Below are positions 26,283 to 33,849 of a stretch of 64,000 nucleotides of DNA, one piece after another. The stretch's first letter is position 1. The number at the start of each line of letters is the position of its first letter. A program made the translations under genes and the position numbers. This stretch comes from Streptomyces sp. PT12 (lineage in GTDB: Bacteria; Actinomycetota; Actinomycetes; Streptomycetales; Streptomycetaceae), in contig NZ_QEST01000149.1 in NCBI RefSeq assembly GCF_003311645.1, positions 48,185-112,184 of the forward strand, written 5' to 3'. Below the pieces are notes generated by a model, which worked only from the letters and a program-made list of their open reading frames with translations, had not been told where the DNA came from and ran no database searches.

Positions 26283-27449
26283 TCAGCGCGCGAGTTCCGC
26301 CGCGTGGGGGTCCCAGTCGTCGGGGAGGGGCTCGGGGGCCGTGAACGCCGCGCCGCCGGGGGCCGGGGTGGCGACCTCCACAAACGCGCCGCGCTCGCCC
26401 GAGGCGTCGATCGCCGCCATCGCCCCCAGCACATGGAGGCCCAACGCCCCCGAGGCGCGGTGGGGTTGACCCGTGCGCAGCGCGCGGGCCATCTCGAGCA
26501 CGCCGAGGCCACGGCCCGCCGTCGGCCCGGAGACGGGGAGTTCGCGCCAGTCGTCGTCGGCGTTGCCGCGCAGCAGCAGCGGGCCGATGAAGGTGTTGGG
26601 GTCGGGGACGCCGAGCGTTCCCTCGCTGCCGATCACCTCGAACTGGATGCGCCGCACCGCGGAGTCGAAGCTGAAGACGGACGTGGCGCGCGGCCCCGAG
26701 GCGAACTCGACGAGCGCGCTCACATGCGTCGGCACGTCGACGGGGAACGTCTGGCCCGCCCTGGGGCCCGAGCCCGTGGTCCGGGTGGCGCGCGCCCTGG
26801 CCGCCGTGGCCGCGACGCGCGCGATGGGCCCCAACAGGGCGACCAGGGACGTCACATAGTAGGGGCCGATGTCGAACAGCGGGCCCGCGCCCGGCTGGTA
26901 GAAGAACGCGGGGTCGGGGTGCCAGCCCTCGGGGCCCAGGCTCTGCACCGCCGTGGCCGCGGCTATCGGGGTGCCGATGTGCCCGGCGCGTATCGCCCGC
27001 AGCGCGGACTGGAGCCCGGCGCCCAGGAACGTGTCGGGGGCGTTGCCCACCAGCAGGCCGCGTTCGGCCGCCTCGGCGAGGATCCGCACGCCGTCGTCGG
27101 GGGTGGTGGCCAGCGGCTTCTCGCCGTAGACGTGCTTGCCCGCGCGCAGCGCGGCGAGGGCCACGTCGGCGTGGGCGGCGGGCACGGTGAGGTTGACGAC
27201 GATCTCCACCTCGGGGACGGCGAGCACGGTGTCCAGGTCGCCCGCGACGGGAACGCCGTGCTCGGCCGCCGCGGCGGTGGCGCGCGCGGTGTCGAGGTCG
27301 GCGACGCCGATGACCCTGACATCGGGGAACGCGCCGAGCGTGCGCAGGTATTCGCCGCTGATCACGCCCGCGCCGACGACGGCGACGCCGACCGGGCCCG
27401 AGCCGGTGCCGGTGGCCGGGGCGGGGGGCGTCGTGGGGGCGGTGCTCAC
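26283..27449 (-). CDS. Gfo/Idh/MocA-family oxidoreductase
   Basis: A 388-aa NAD(P)-dependent oxidoreductase acting on a sugar or inositol-like polyol. VAVVGAGVISGEYLRTL is the nucleotide-binding start, and GKHVYGEKPLATT the conserved EKP motif that carries the catalytic Lys. The C-terminal half has FDIGPYYVTSLVALLG. It starts with a GTG at 27449 that overlaps the stop of the upstream isomerase gene (GTGA), so the pair is translationally coupled. Such pairs commonly catabolise or modify sugars; the substrate is unknown. Confidence 0.87.
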   Translation of the reverse strand: MSTAPTTPPAPATGTGSGPVGVAVVGAGVISGEYLRTLGAFPDVRVIGVADLDTARATAAAAEHGVPVAGDLDTVLAVPEVEIVVNLTVPAAHADVALAALRAGKHVYGEKPLATTPDDGVRILAEAAERGLLVGNAPDTFLGAGLQSALRAIRAGHIGTPIAAATAVQSLGPEGWHPDPAFFYQPGAGPLFDIGPYYVTSLVALLGPIARVAATAARARATRTTGSGPRAGQTFPVDVPTHVSALVEFASGPRATSVFSFDSAVRRIQFEVIGSEGTLGVPDPNTFIGPLLLRGNADDDWRELPVSGPTAGRGLGVLEMARALRTGQPHRASGALGLHVLGAMAAIDASGERGAFVEVATPAPGGAAFTAPEPLPDDWDPHAAELAR

Positions 27450-28219
27450 GCGACCCCCAGCCCTGAGACGTGCGCGTGGCTGGCCGCGAGCGCGTCGAAC
27501 AGGTCGGTCGCGCACGAGTCAAGCTCGATGACCGGGATCACCGGAGGGGCGTGCGGCGGCGTCGCGGCGACGGCCGCGGCCAGGATCTCGCGGGTCGGCA
27601 TCGCGCCCTCGCCCACGGCCACATGGGGCGCGTCGCTACCGGTCAACGGCCCGTCCTTGACGTGCAGGAGCTCGGTGCGCTCTCCCAACCGGCCGAGCAG
27701 CGCGGGGACATCGGCGCCGCCGAGCGCGGCCCAGTAGGTGTCGACCTCGAGAAAGACATCGGAGGCGAGCCGGTCGGCGAGCAGCTCGATGGCGTGCCGC
27801 CCCTCGAAGACGGGCTCGAACTCCCACCAGTGGTTGTGGTATCCGAGGCTGAGGCCGTGCCGCCGCACGTCCTCGTTGACGAGGTTGAGCCGGTCGGCGG
27901 CGCGTTCGATGCCCTCATCGGTGGTGAAGTCATCGGCGGGGATGCCCGCGGGGATGATGACGCGGTCGGCGCCAAGCGCCGCGACCGCCTCCAGGATCGG
28001 GGCGGGGTCATCCGCGTCGAGCAGGACCCGGGCGTGCGGGGAGATGACGCGCAGCCCCAGGTCGTCGGCGACGCGGCGGAAGCCCTCGGGATCGTCGGTG
28101 GGGTCGAAGGGCTCGACATAGCTGAAGCCGATGTCGGCGATGCGGCGGAGGGTCGCGTCCCGGTCGGCGGCAAGCGCCTCACGGACCGTGTAGAGCTGAA
28201 CGCCCAATGCGGGGGCCAT
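27446..28219 (-). CDS. Sugar phosphate isomerase/epimerase (xylose isomerase-like TIM barrel)
   Basis: A 257-aa TIM-barrel protein of the AP-endonuclease-2/xylose-isomerase-like family. Metal-site residues are plausible in GYHNHWWEFEP, FLEVDTYWAALGG, LHVKDGPL and IPVIELDSC. Members are isomerases, epimerases or dehydratases of sugars and inositol derivatives. Upstream member of a two-gene operon with the Gfo/Idh/MocA enzyme. The ATG at 28219 follows GGGAAGGCAGC. Confidence 0.83.
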   Translation of the reverse strand: MAPALGVQLYTVREALAADRDATLRRIADIGFSYVEPFDPTDDPEGFRRVADDLGLRVISPHARVLLDADDPAPILEAVAALGADRVIIPAGIPADDFTTDEGIERAADRLNLVNEDVRRHGLSLGYHNHWWEFEPVFEGRHAIELLADRLASDVFLEVDTYWAALGGADVPALLGRLGERTELLHVKDGPLTGSDAPHVAVGEGAMPTREILAAAVAATPPHAPPVIPVIELDSCATDLFDALAASHAHVSGLGVA

Positions 28220-28560
28220 GGTTGAGCTGCCTTCCCTGAGATCCTGTCATTCGGGCCATACAGGAAGATAAGCCGCGTTATTCACCATGGCAACGCCTCT
28301 GCGGCACCCACGGCCATCGTCTTCCCCGCCGCCCACACCCCCACGCCCACCCCGCGTCCCGGAACCGCGGCGCAGCGCGGCGCCCTCCGCGCCTGGGGGC
28401 CGCGGGCGCACGCGCCGTTTCGCATGCTGGAATGGCACGCGAATTCACACGGTGTTCGCATGTCATCGCATTCCCGGGGTGACCTGGCAGGTAAGCCGTC
28501 GGAGCATGACGCGACATTGCGGGGATATGGCCCGGCGCCGCACACCACGCGCCGCGATTC
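28220..28560. other. Intergenic region with no recognised gene
   Basis: About 340 bp between divergent transcription units. It is less GC-rich in places (TTATTC near 28278, TTTCGCATG near 28420) and is likely to hold the promoter of the isomerase operon. I see no conserved protein, no clear operator and no stable terminator. Confidence 0.4.
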
Positions 28561-28590
28561 TTGACCCCGCATCCGGGCCGTCGCTACGTT
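28561..28590 (+). promoter_or_regulatory. Leaderless housekeeping-type promoter of a leader peptide
   Basis: TTGACC (-35, 28561-28566), an 18-nt spacer and TACGTT (-10, 28585-28590) are followed by only 6 nt before the ATG at 28597. That geometry puts transcription start at the A of the ATG, i.e. a leaderless mRNA. The same arrangement occurs before the second leader peptide at 33434. Confidence 0.7.
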
Positions 28591-28596
28591 CCCCCC

Positions 28597-28671
28597 ATGC
28601 GGAGACTGCTGCGATTCACCCGGCGCCGCGCCGTGGACCACATGCGCGTCGCCACCGCGATCTGTCGCTGA
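28597..28671 (+). CDS. 24-aa leader peptide of a sulfur-related operon
   Basis: A leaderless micro-ORF of 24 codons. Its core is RRRAVDHMRVATAICR, matching the Arg-Arg-x-Val-Asp-x-x-Arg-Val-x-x-Ala-x-Cys pattern of the streptomycete putative leader peptides found before cysteine, sulfate and sulfonate genes. A Cys codon lies one codon before the last, so translation could sense charged tRNA-Cys. It precedes a decayed ssuAB operon, and its twin at 33357-33434 precedes ssuD. The Cys-responsive mechanism is inferred from related poly-Cys leader ORFs in mycobacteria. Confidence 0.75.
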   Translation: MRRLLRFTRRRAVDHMRVATAICR

Positions 28672-28817
28672 TCCCCCTTTCGCCGCCCCCACATCCCCCG
28701 CCCAGCACCGGGCGCTTTCCCGTGCGCCTTTCCTCCTTTCCGCTGCCCCACGCTCCCCCTTTCCCCCAGCGCTTTCCCTCGTTTTCTTTCGTTCTCCCGC
28801 CCCATTTCCCTCCAGGG
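28672..28817 (+). promoter_or_regulatory. C-rich, G-poor tract between leader peptide and ssuA (rut-like)
   Basis: About 145 nt dominated by C and T with few G's (for example CCTTTCCTCCTTTCCGC), with no stable hairpin. Such unstructured C-rich RNA is what Rho loads on. With an upstream leader ORF, Rho-dependent attenuation is a reasonable model; it is an inference from composition only. Confidence 0.4.
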
Positions 28818-28824
28818 ATGAAGC

Positions 28825-30084
28825 ATGCCCAGAAATATCCGCAGCCGCCTCGGCGCCGCGCTTCTCGCCCTCGCGCTCCTCCCCGCCCTGGCCAGCTGCG
28901 CCGAAGACGACCACACGTCCGCGAGCGCCGCCGAGTTGGCCGATGTGCCGATCCCCGAGGACGTGGATCCCGACACGCCCCTGACCATCGGCTCCCCCGA
29001 GACCGAGGTGGCGCTCAAGCTCTCCGGCTCATCGACGAGCTGCCCTTCCGGGTCGAGTGGGCCAACCTCAGCGGCGGCCCCCAGTGCTCGGAGGCGTTCC
29101 GCGCCGGGTCGCTCGACGTGTGCTCCGCCGCCGAGATCCCCGCGATCCACGCCCGCTGGACGGGCCTCGACACCCGCCTTGTCGCCTCGGTCTTCCGCGA
29201 GGACCCGATCGCCAACCCGCTCTACGAGCTGGGTATCGCCCCAGGCGCCGACATCGAGACCCTGGAGGATCTGCGCGGCAAGCGCATCGCGTTCAGCCCG
29301 GGCCAGGCTCAGGGCACCCTGGTGCTGCGCATCCTCCAGGAGCTCGGGCTCACCCGCGAGGATGTCGAGCTGGTGGAAATGCCGAGCACCGGCGATGTCT
29401 ACCCCACGGCGCTTGGCAGTGGACAGGTGGACGCCGCACCCATCGCGGGGGTCAACATCCGTCGCTACCTGGACCGTTACGGCTCCGAAGGCGTCCTCAC
29501 CATCGACCATGGGCTGCGCGAGGCTGCTGCCCTGGAAGCGCGTTCTCGACAATGTGACCCTGGGGCTCACGGGCCCCGACGCGCAGGAGCGCGGCAGGAC
29601 CGCGCTCGACGAGGTGGGCCTCGCGGCCCGTGAGCGCGCCTGGCCCGTCGAGCTCTCGGGCGGCGAGCAACAACGCGTCGCACTGGCCCGCTCGTTGGTG
29701 CGCGACCCCGAACTCCTGCTGGCCGACGAGCCGTTCGGCGCCCTCGACGCGCTGACCCGGCTGCGGATGCACGCGCTGCTGCGGCGGCTGTGCCAGCGGC
29801 ACAAGCCCGCGGTGCTGCTGGTCACCCACGACGTGGACGAGGCCATCGCGCTCGCCGACCGCGTCGCGGTGCTCGAGGACGGCAGGATCGCCGCCGACCT
29901 CACCGTGGACCCGCCGGAGCCCCGCGCCCCCGGCAGCCCCGCCAACGCCGGGCTGCGCGACCGGCTGCTGACGCTGCTCGGCGTGGACACCGGCGAGTTG
30001 ACGCTCGCCACCGACGGGCGCGCCACCGAGCGCGCCACCGAACGCGCCACCGAGCGGCGCCTCGACGAGAGGGAGGAACGATGA
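28825..30084 (+). pseudogene. Chimeric remnant: frameshifted sulfonate-binding lipoprotein (ssuA-like) fused to the 3' half of an ABC ATPase (ssuB-like)
   Basis: The first 65 codons encode a lipoprotein signal (LALLPALASC lipobox) and the start of an SsuA/TauA-type substrate-binding protein. Near 29029 one base is missing, and the reading continues in another frame: ELPFRVEWANLSGGPQCSEA, RWTGLDTRLVASVF, LRGKRIAFSPGQAQGTLVLR. At about 29520 this ends inside the protein and the sequence jumps to the middle of an SsuB-type ATPase (ARLLPWKRVLDNVTLGL, LSGGEQQRVALARSL, LLADEPFGALDAL, VTHDVDEAIALADR). The rest of ssuA, the permease gene and the ATPase Walker A are gone. Neither protein can function. 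Confidence 0.85.
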
Positions 30085-30380
30085 GCCGTCGGCAGCTCCG
30101 GCTGAACCTCTTCATCTATCCGGGCGGCCACACCGGCACACCCGAGCAGGTCGCCGACCGGATCCAGGAGTGGTTCGAGAACGGCGCGGCGGACGGCTTC
30201 AACGTGATGCCGCCGTGGCTGACCGGCGGCTTCGACGCGTTCGCCGACCACGTCGTCCCGCTCCTGCGCCAACGCGGCCTGTTCCGCACCGCGTACACGG
30301 GAACGACGCTGCGCGAGCACTATGGCCTGGCGCGGCCACGCAGCGCGTTCTCCCCTGCGGGGGGCCAGCACGACGGCTGA
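30081..30380 (+). pseudogene. Internally deleted NtaA/SnaA/DszA-type flavin-dependent monooxygenase
   Basis: A 99-codon frame that joins the first 17 residues of an LLM-class monooxygenase (LRLNLFIYPGGH) directly to its last 80 (GTPEQVADRIQEWFENGAADG, with FNVMPPWLTGG and RGLFRTAYTGTTLREHYGL). The family is about 440 aa, so around 340 residues are missing in frame. Start and stop survive and the ATG overlaps the upstream stop (ATGA). In intact operons such an enzyme releases sulfite from sulfonates or sulfones and uses the FMN reductase next door. Confidence 0.85.
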
Positions 30381-30552
30381 GGCGGAGGGCTGGACCGGCC
30401 TCGCAGCCGCGCGGGGGCCCGCGGCCGGGCGCCCGGCGAACTCAGCGCCCCGGCCAGTGCTTCGGAGGAGCCACGGCAGGGTCCGTGACCTGCGACCTGC
30501 TGCGTGCCTGCCCAGCCCGTCAGTTCATGTACACGCACCACGTCATGCGACC

Positions 30553-31211
30553 TCAAGCCGCGACCTGCCGAGAGCTGTCGACGTAGCTATCCACGTAGTC
30601 GCTGACGTCGGCCGCGTCACGTGCCGCCGCGGCGCTGACGCCGGGGTAGAAGTCGCTGACCCGATCCGGCGGAACGCCGTCCCTGACCAGTGCGGCCACC
30701 TCGGCGGCGGGGATCCGAGTCCCTTCGATGACCGGCTCACCGCCGCGCACGGCGGAGTCGACGGCGAGGTGGTCGCGCCGCTTCAGCAGGTCGGGAATGT
30801 GACGGCCGTCCTGGGAGAAGGGCGCGAGGACGTCCACCAGCTGGTGGATGGCCACGTTCCCGCCCCTGATCAGATCGACTGCCCGCTCGGGCTCCGCCAG
30901 ATAGATCGTGGCCAGATAGATCGTGTCGGGCCCCGCGACGAGAGCGTACGCGGACAGGTGCTCCCGCTCCCCCGGCTCCTCCCGGAGCGCGTCCACGGCC
31001 CTTCGGATCTTTCTGCAACGACGTCTCCTTGCGGAGCTTCACACAGGCGCGCAGGGCCACCACGTCCCTGAAAGGAGTACAGGATGGGTCGCGAGCCGGA
31101 GATCTCGGGCACAAGGAGCGTGCCCTGCCTGCCGGAGGAACGGCGCCAGTGGGAGAGCTGTCGGAGCGTGGCACCGGAAAGGGCCGCGGCGAGCTTGGGC
31201 TCGTACGACAC
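30553..31211 (-). pseudogene. Frameshifted MerR-like/DUF433 domain protein
   Basis: Starts at a GTG at 31211 with GGAGGAA upstream. The N-terminal 48 codons are a MerR-like HTH (LAAALSGATLRQLSHWRRSS, then VPEISGSRPILYSF). A +1 shift after TTTCAG near 31071 is needed to read DVVALRACVKLRKETSLQK, and a second +1 shift near 31012 (CAGAAAG) to read VDALREEPGEREHLSAYAL and the C-terminal DUF433 domain (GGEPVIEGTRIPAAEVAALV). Both shifts add one base in a short homopolymer, so either sequencing error or recent decay is possible. DUF433 proteins are often antitoxin-like regulators. Confidence 0.75.
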
Positions 31212-31315
31212 TGTGTTCCTCCTCTCCACCGCCACCGAATCCCCGGTGGCCGTACGCCATTCTCCTGTCTTCCGCCGAGATCGGAAAAAGGTGAGCGCCG
31301 TTCGAGGCGACGCAC

Positions 31316-31340
31316 GGCGGGGGCCCTCGGGGCCCCCGCC
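31316..31340 (-). terminator. Terminator hairpin of the ssuD-ssuE operon
   Basis: GGCGGGGGCCC and GGGCCCCCGCC make a perfect 11-bp stem with a 3-nt loop, 21 bp past the ssuE stop. It would end minus-strand transcription. Confidence 0.75.
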
Positions 31341-31361
31341 GAACAGCCCGTCCGACGAGGG

Positions 31362-31919
31362 TTACGCGGCCGGTGTGGCGAGCAGCGCCGCGCGGTCAAG
31401 GGCGGCCGAGAACTGCTCGAGCACCTGGTCGAGCGGCCCCGCCGCGGCCGGGTCCAGGGTCACCGCGCCGTCCTGCTCCACCGTGATGTGGCGGTCGAGC
31501 ACGAACCACCCCTGGGTGATGTGGGAGGCGCCCATGGAGGAGAGCACGGGCCGCAGCGCGTAGTCGATCGCCAGCACATGGGCGTTGGTGCCGCCCGTGG
31601 CCAGCGGCAGCACCGTCTTGTCGGCCAGCGCGAACTGCGGCAGCAGGTCGAGGAGCGACTTCAGCAGCCCCGAGTAGGCCGCCTTGTACACGGGTGTGCC
31701 GATGACCACGCCGTCGGCGCTCTCTATCAGCCGGGCCACGTCGACGATGGCGGGGTGGGAGACATCGGCGCCGGTCAGGGCGCCCGATGGCAGGCTCCGC
31801 ACATCCAGCGGCCTGACGTCGTGCCCGCGCGCGGCGAGCTTCGCGTCGAGGTGGCGCAGCAGGCGGGCGGTGCGGGAGGTCGGGGACGGGCTGCCGGAGA
31901 TGGACAGGACAAGGGCCAT
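31362..31919 (-). CDS. ssuE: NADPH-dependent FMN reductase
   Basis: A 185-aa flavodoxin-like reductase that supplies reduced FMN to the sulfonate monooxygenase. Motifs: LSISGSPSPTSRTARLLRHL at the N-terminus, IGTPVYKAAYSGLLKSLLDLL, and PLATGGTNAHVLAIDYALRP. These match the SsuE/MsuE group. The ATG at 31919 lies 55 bp past the ssuD stop, in the same operon. A perfect hairpin follows. In this window it is the only clear FMN reductase, so it could serve more than one monooxygenase. Confidence 0.9.
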   Translation of the reverse strand: MALVLSISGSPSPTSRTARLLRHLDAKLAARGHDVRPLDVRSLPSGALTGADVSHPAIVDVARLIESADGVVIGTPVYKAAYSGLLKSLLDLLPQFALADKTVLPLATGGTNAHVLAIDYALRPVLSSMGASHITQGWFVLDRHITVEQDGAVTLDPAAAGPLDQVLEQFSAALDRAALLATPAA

Positions 31920-31974
31920 GGGACACCTCGGAGTGTTCGGTGGAACGGGGCGGCGTGGGGGCGGGGGCTGCGGA

Positions 31975-33111
31975 TCAGGCCGGGACCAGCTGGGGGCGGG
32001 TGGCGATGTCGGCCGGGGGGACCCACTGGCCGCGTTCGGCGAGGCGCGGCAGGACGCCCTCCCCGAACCAGTACGCCGCCTCCAGGTGCGGATAGCCGGA
32101 GAGGACGAACTCCTCGATGCCCAGGGCCTGGTACTCGGCGATGAGGTCGGCCACCTCCTCGTGGCTGCCGACCAGGGCGGTGCCCGCGCCGCCGCGGACC
32201 AGGCCGATGCCCGCCCACAGGCCGGGGTGGATCTCCAAGGCGTCCCTGCTGCCGCCGTGCAGGGCCAGCATGCGGCGTTGCCCCTCGGACTCGCTCGCGC
32301 CGAGATGCTCCTGCGCGGCCCGGATCGTCTCGGGGTCGAGCCCGTTGAGCAGGCGCGCCGCCTCGGCCCACGCCTCCTGGGACGTGTCGCGGTTGATGAC
32401 GTGCAGCCGGACGCCGAAGCGCAGCGCGCGGCCCGCCTCTTCGGCGAGGCGCCGCACCGCGCCGATCTTCTCGGCGACCTGCGCGGGCGGCTCACCCCAC
32501 GTCAGGTAGATGTCGGCGTAGCGGGCCGCCACGCGGAGCGCGGCGGGCGACGAGCCGCCGAAGTAGACGGCGGGCGCGGGGTCGGGCAGCCGGGCCAGCG
32601 CCGCGCCCTCGACCCGCAGGTGCTCGCCCGCCAGGTCGACGGTCTCGCCGCGCCACAGGTCGCGGACGATGTGCAGGAACTCGCCGGTGCGGGCGTAGCG
32701 GGTGTCCTTGTCGAGGAAGTCGCCATAGGCGCGCTGCTCGCGGCTCTCGCCGCCGGTCACGACGTTGAGCAGCAGCCGCCCGCCGGTCTGCCGCTGGTAG
32801 GTGGACGCCATCTGCGCGGCAAAGGTCGGCGAGAGCAGCCCAGGGCGGAACGCCACGAGGAACTTGAGGCGTTCGGTGTGCTGGCTGATCATCGCGGTGG
32901 TCAGCCAGGCGTCCTCGCACCAGGCCCCGGTCGGGGTGAGCACGCCGGAGAAGCCCACCTGCTCGGCGGCGCGGGCGATCTGGCCGAGGTAGGCGACGGT
33001 GGGCGGCCGATGGTGGGCACCGGCCGCCGTGACCGCGGCCCCGTGGCCGCCGCCGACGACGTGGCGGCTGTCTCCGTTGGTGGGCAGGAACCAGTGGAAG
33101 GTGAGGGACAT
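31975..33111 (-). CDS. ssuD: FMNH2-dependent alkanesulfonate monooxygenase
   Basis: A 378-aa LLM-class flavin monooxygenase. Family signatures: FHWFLPTNGDSRHVVGG, GFSGVLTPTGAWCEDAW, ERLKFLVAFRPGLLSPTFAA, GGRLLLNVVTGGESREQ and VLSGYPHLEAAYWFGEGVLP. The enzyme cleaves the C-S bond of alkanesulfonates to give an aldehyde and sulfite. Length equals E. coli SsuD (about 381 aa). The ATG at 33111 has GGAGAACC. It follows a 245-nt leader region that starts with a Cys-ending leader peptide, so sulfur or cysteine supply probably controls it. The transporter that should feed it is broken next door. Confidence 0.92.
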   Translation of the reverse strand: MSLTFHWFLPTNGDSRHVVGGGHGAAVTAAGAHHRPPTVAYLGQIARAAEQVGFSGVLTPTGAWCEDAWLTTAMISQHTERLKFLVAFRPGLLSPTFAAQMASTYQRQTGGRLLLNVVTGGESREQRAYGDFLDKDTRYARTGEFLHIVRDLWRGETVDLAGEHLRVEGAALARLPDPAPAVYFGGSSPAALRVAARYADIYLTWGEPPAQVAEKIGAVRRLAEEAGRALRFGVRLHVINRDTSQEAWAEAARLLNGLDPETIRAAQEHLGASESEGQRRMLALHGGSRDALEIHPGLWAGIGLVRGGAGTALVGSHEEVADLIAEYQALGIEEFVLSGYPHLEAAYWFGEGVLPRLAERGQWVPPADIATRPQLVPA

Positions 33112-33356
33112 GGTTCTCCGTTCGTGAACGCCACCGGGGCGCGGCGAGTCGGGCGTCGTGCCCGGGGAGGACCGGGGGCGGGACGCGCTCGAACAGCGGG
33201 AACAGGGAGAGGGCGGCACCGCGGGGGCGGCACCGCGGGGGCGGCGCCGCGGGACAACCGGGGGAGACGGCGCGCTGACACGGTGCGCGGTCACGGTGCG
33301 CGCGGGGGACGGCGCGCGGCGCGGGGCCCGTCAGGGGACGGGCGGCGGGGGTGGGG
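33112..33356 (-). promoter_or_regulatory. C-rich leader between the second leader peptide and ssuD
   Basis: On the minus strand this 245-nt segment begins, 14 nt after the leader stop, with a perfect hairpin CCCGTC-CCCT-GACGGG (plus-strand 33342-33327) and continues C-rich and comparatively G-poor, including a duplicated CCCCCGCGGTGCCG. It is likely to be the attenuation region. No classical terminator with a T tract is visible, so a Rho-based model is favoured, but this is untested. Confidence 0.45.
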
Positions 33357-33434
33357 TCAGGCGCAACAGATCGCGGCGGCGACGCGGAGGAGGTCCACGC
33401 AGCGGCGGCGGGTCAGATTCCGTGCGCCAGGCAT
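33357..33434 (-). CDS. 25-aa leader peptide of the ssuD-ssuE operon
   Basis: A second leaderless micro-ORF. It has the same core as the one at 28597: LTRRRCVDLLRVAAAICCA, with Cys codons before the Val-Asp motif and as a pair near the end. The ATG (33434) lies 6 nt after the -10 element. It resembles known streptomycete leader peptides that precede sulfur assimilation genes and is well placed to sense cysteine. Its conservation with the first leader (LTRRRxVDxxRVAxAIC) over a diverged background argues that the peptide is real and translated. Confidence 0.75.
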   Translation of the reverse strand: MPGARNLTRRRCVDLLRVAAAICCA

Positions 33435-33469
33435 GCTTCGATGCAAGCACGGCGCCGCAGGGGCGTCAA
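33435..33469 (-). promoter_or_regulatory. Leaderless promoter of the ssuD leader peptide
   Basis: Read on the minus strand: TTGACG (33469-33464), 17 nt, TTGCAT (33446-33441), 6 nt, then ATG at 33434. It has the same layout as the promoter at 28561-28590. Confidence 0.6.
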
Positions 33470-33592
33470 CGCCCACCCGGCAGGCGAGACGGCGGGCGGG
33501 CCCGCGGGTGGGGCGGCCCGTGAGAGGGCGGCCGGGGCCGCGGGCGCCGAAAGCGCTGGCGGCGCGCGGCTGCGGTCGGCGAGGATGGCGGC

Positions 33593-33849
33593 ATGGCGCA
33601 CTCGCGGCACCCCGCCGGGCCCCCTGAGCTGGTCGCGCGGCACACGATCCTCTCGGCGAGCGGCTGATGGCCGTGCGCGAGGGCGCGCTGTCGTGGGACG
33701 AGGTGACCGCGTGGCGGAACGCGCTGGCCGTCAGGCTCGACGCGGCCCTCGCGGACAGCCCGCTGCCCGACGAGCCCGATCGGGCGCGCGTGGAGGACTG
33801 GCTCGCCTCGGTCCGCCGCCGCTCCCTCGACGCGGAGGCACCGATGTGA
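33593..33849 (+). pseudogene. Internally deleted nucleotidyltransferase (RlaP-like, PF10127 group)
   Basis: Begins at ATG 33593 with about 22 residues resembling the family N-terminus (ELVARHTILSASG), then a stop; the frame that follows (from 33667) carries only the family C-terminus: ALSWDEVTAWRNALAVRLD and SPLPDEPDRARVEDWLASVR. The nucleotidyltransferase core between them (well over 150 residues) is missing and the two ends are out of frame. It ends in a GTGA overlap with an intact relative, so a two-gene unit has lost its first member. Confidence 0.75.

Noticed and set aside
30553-31211. Programmed frameshifting in the DUF433 gene
   Set aside because: The two +1 sites are not slippery motifs and have no stimulatory hairpin; pseudogene or base-calling error is simpler.
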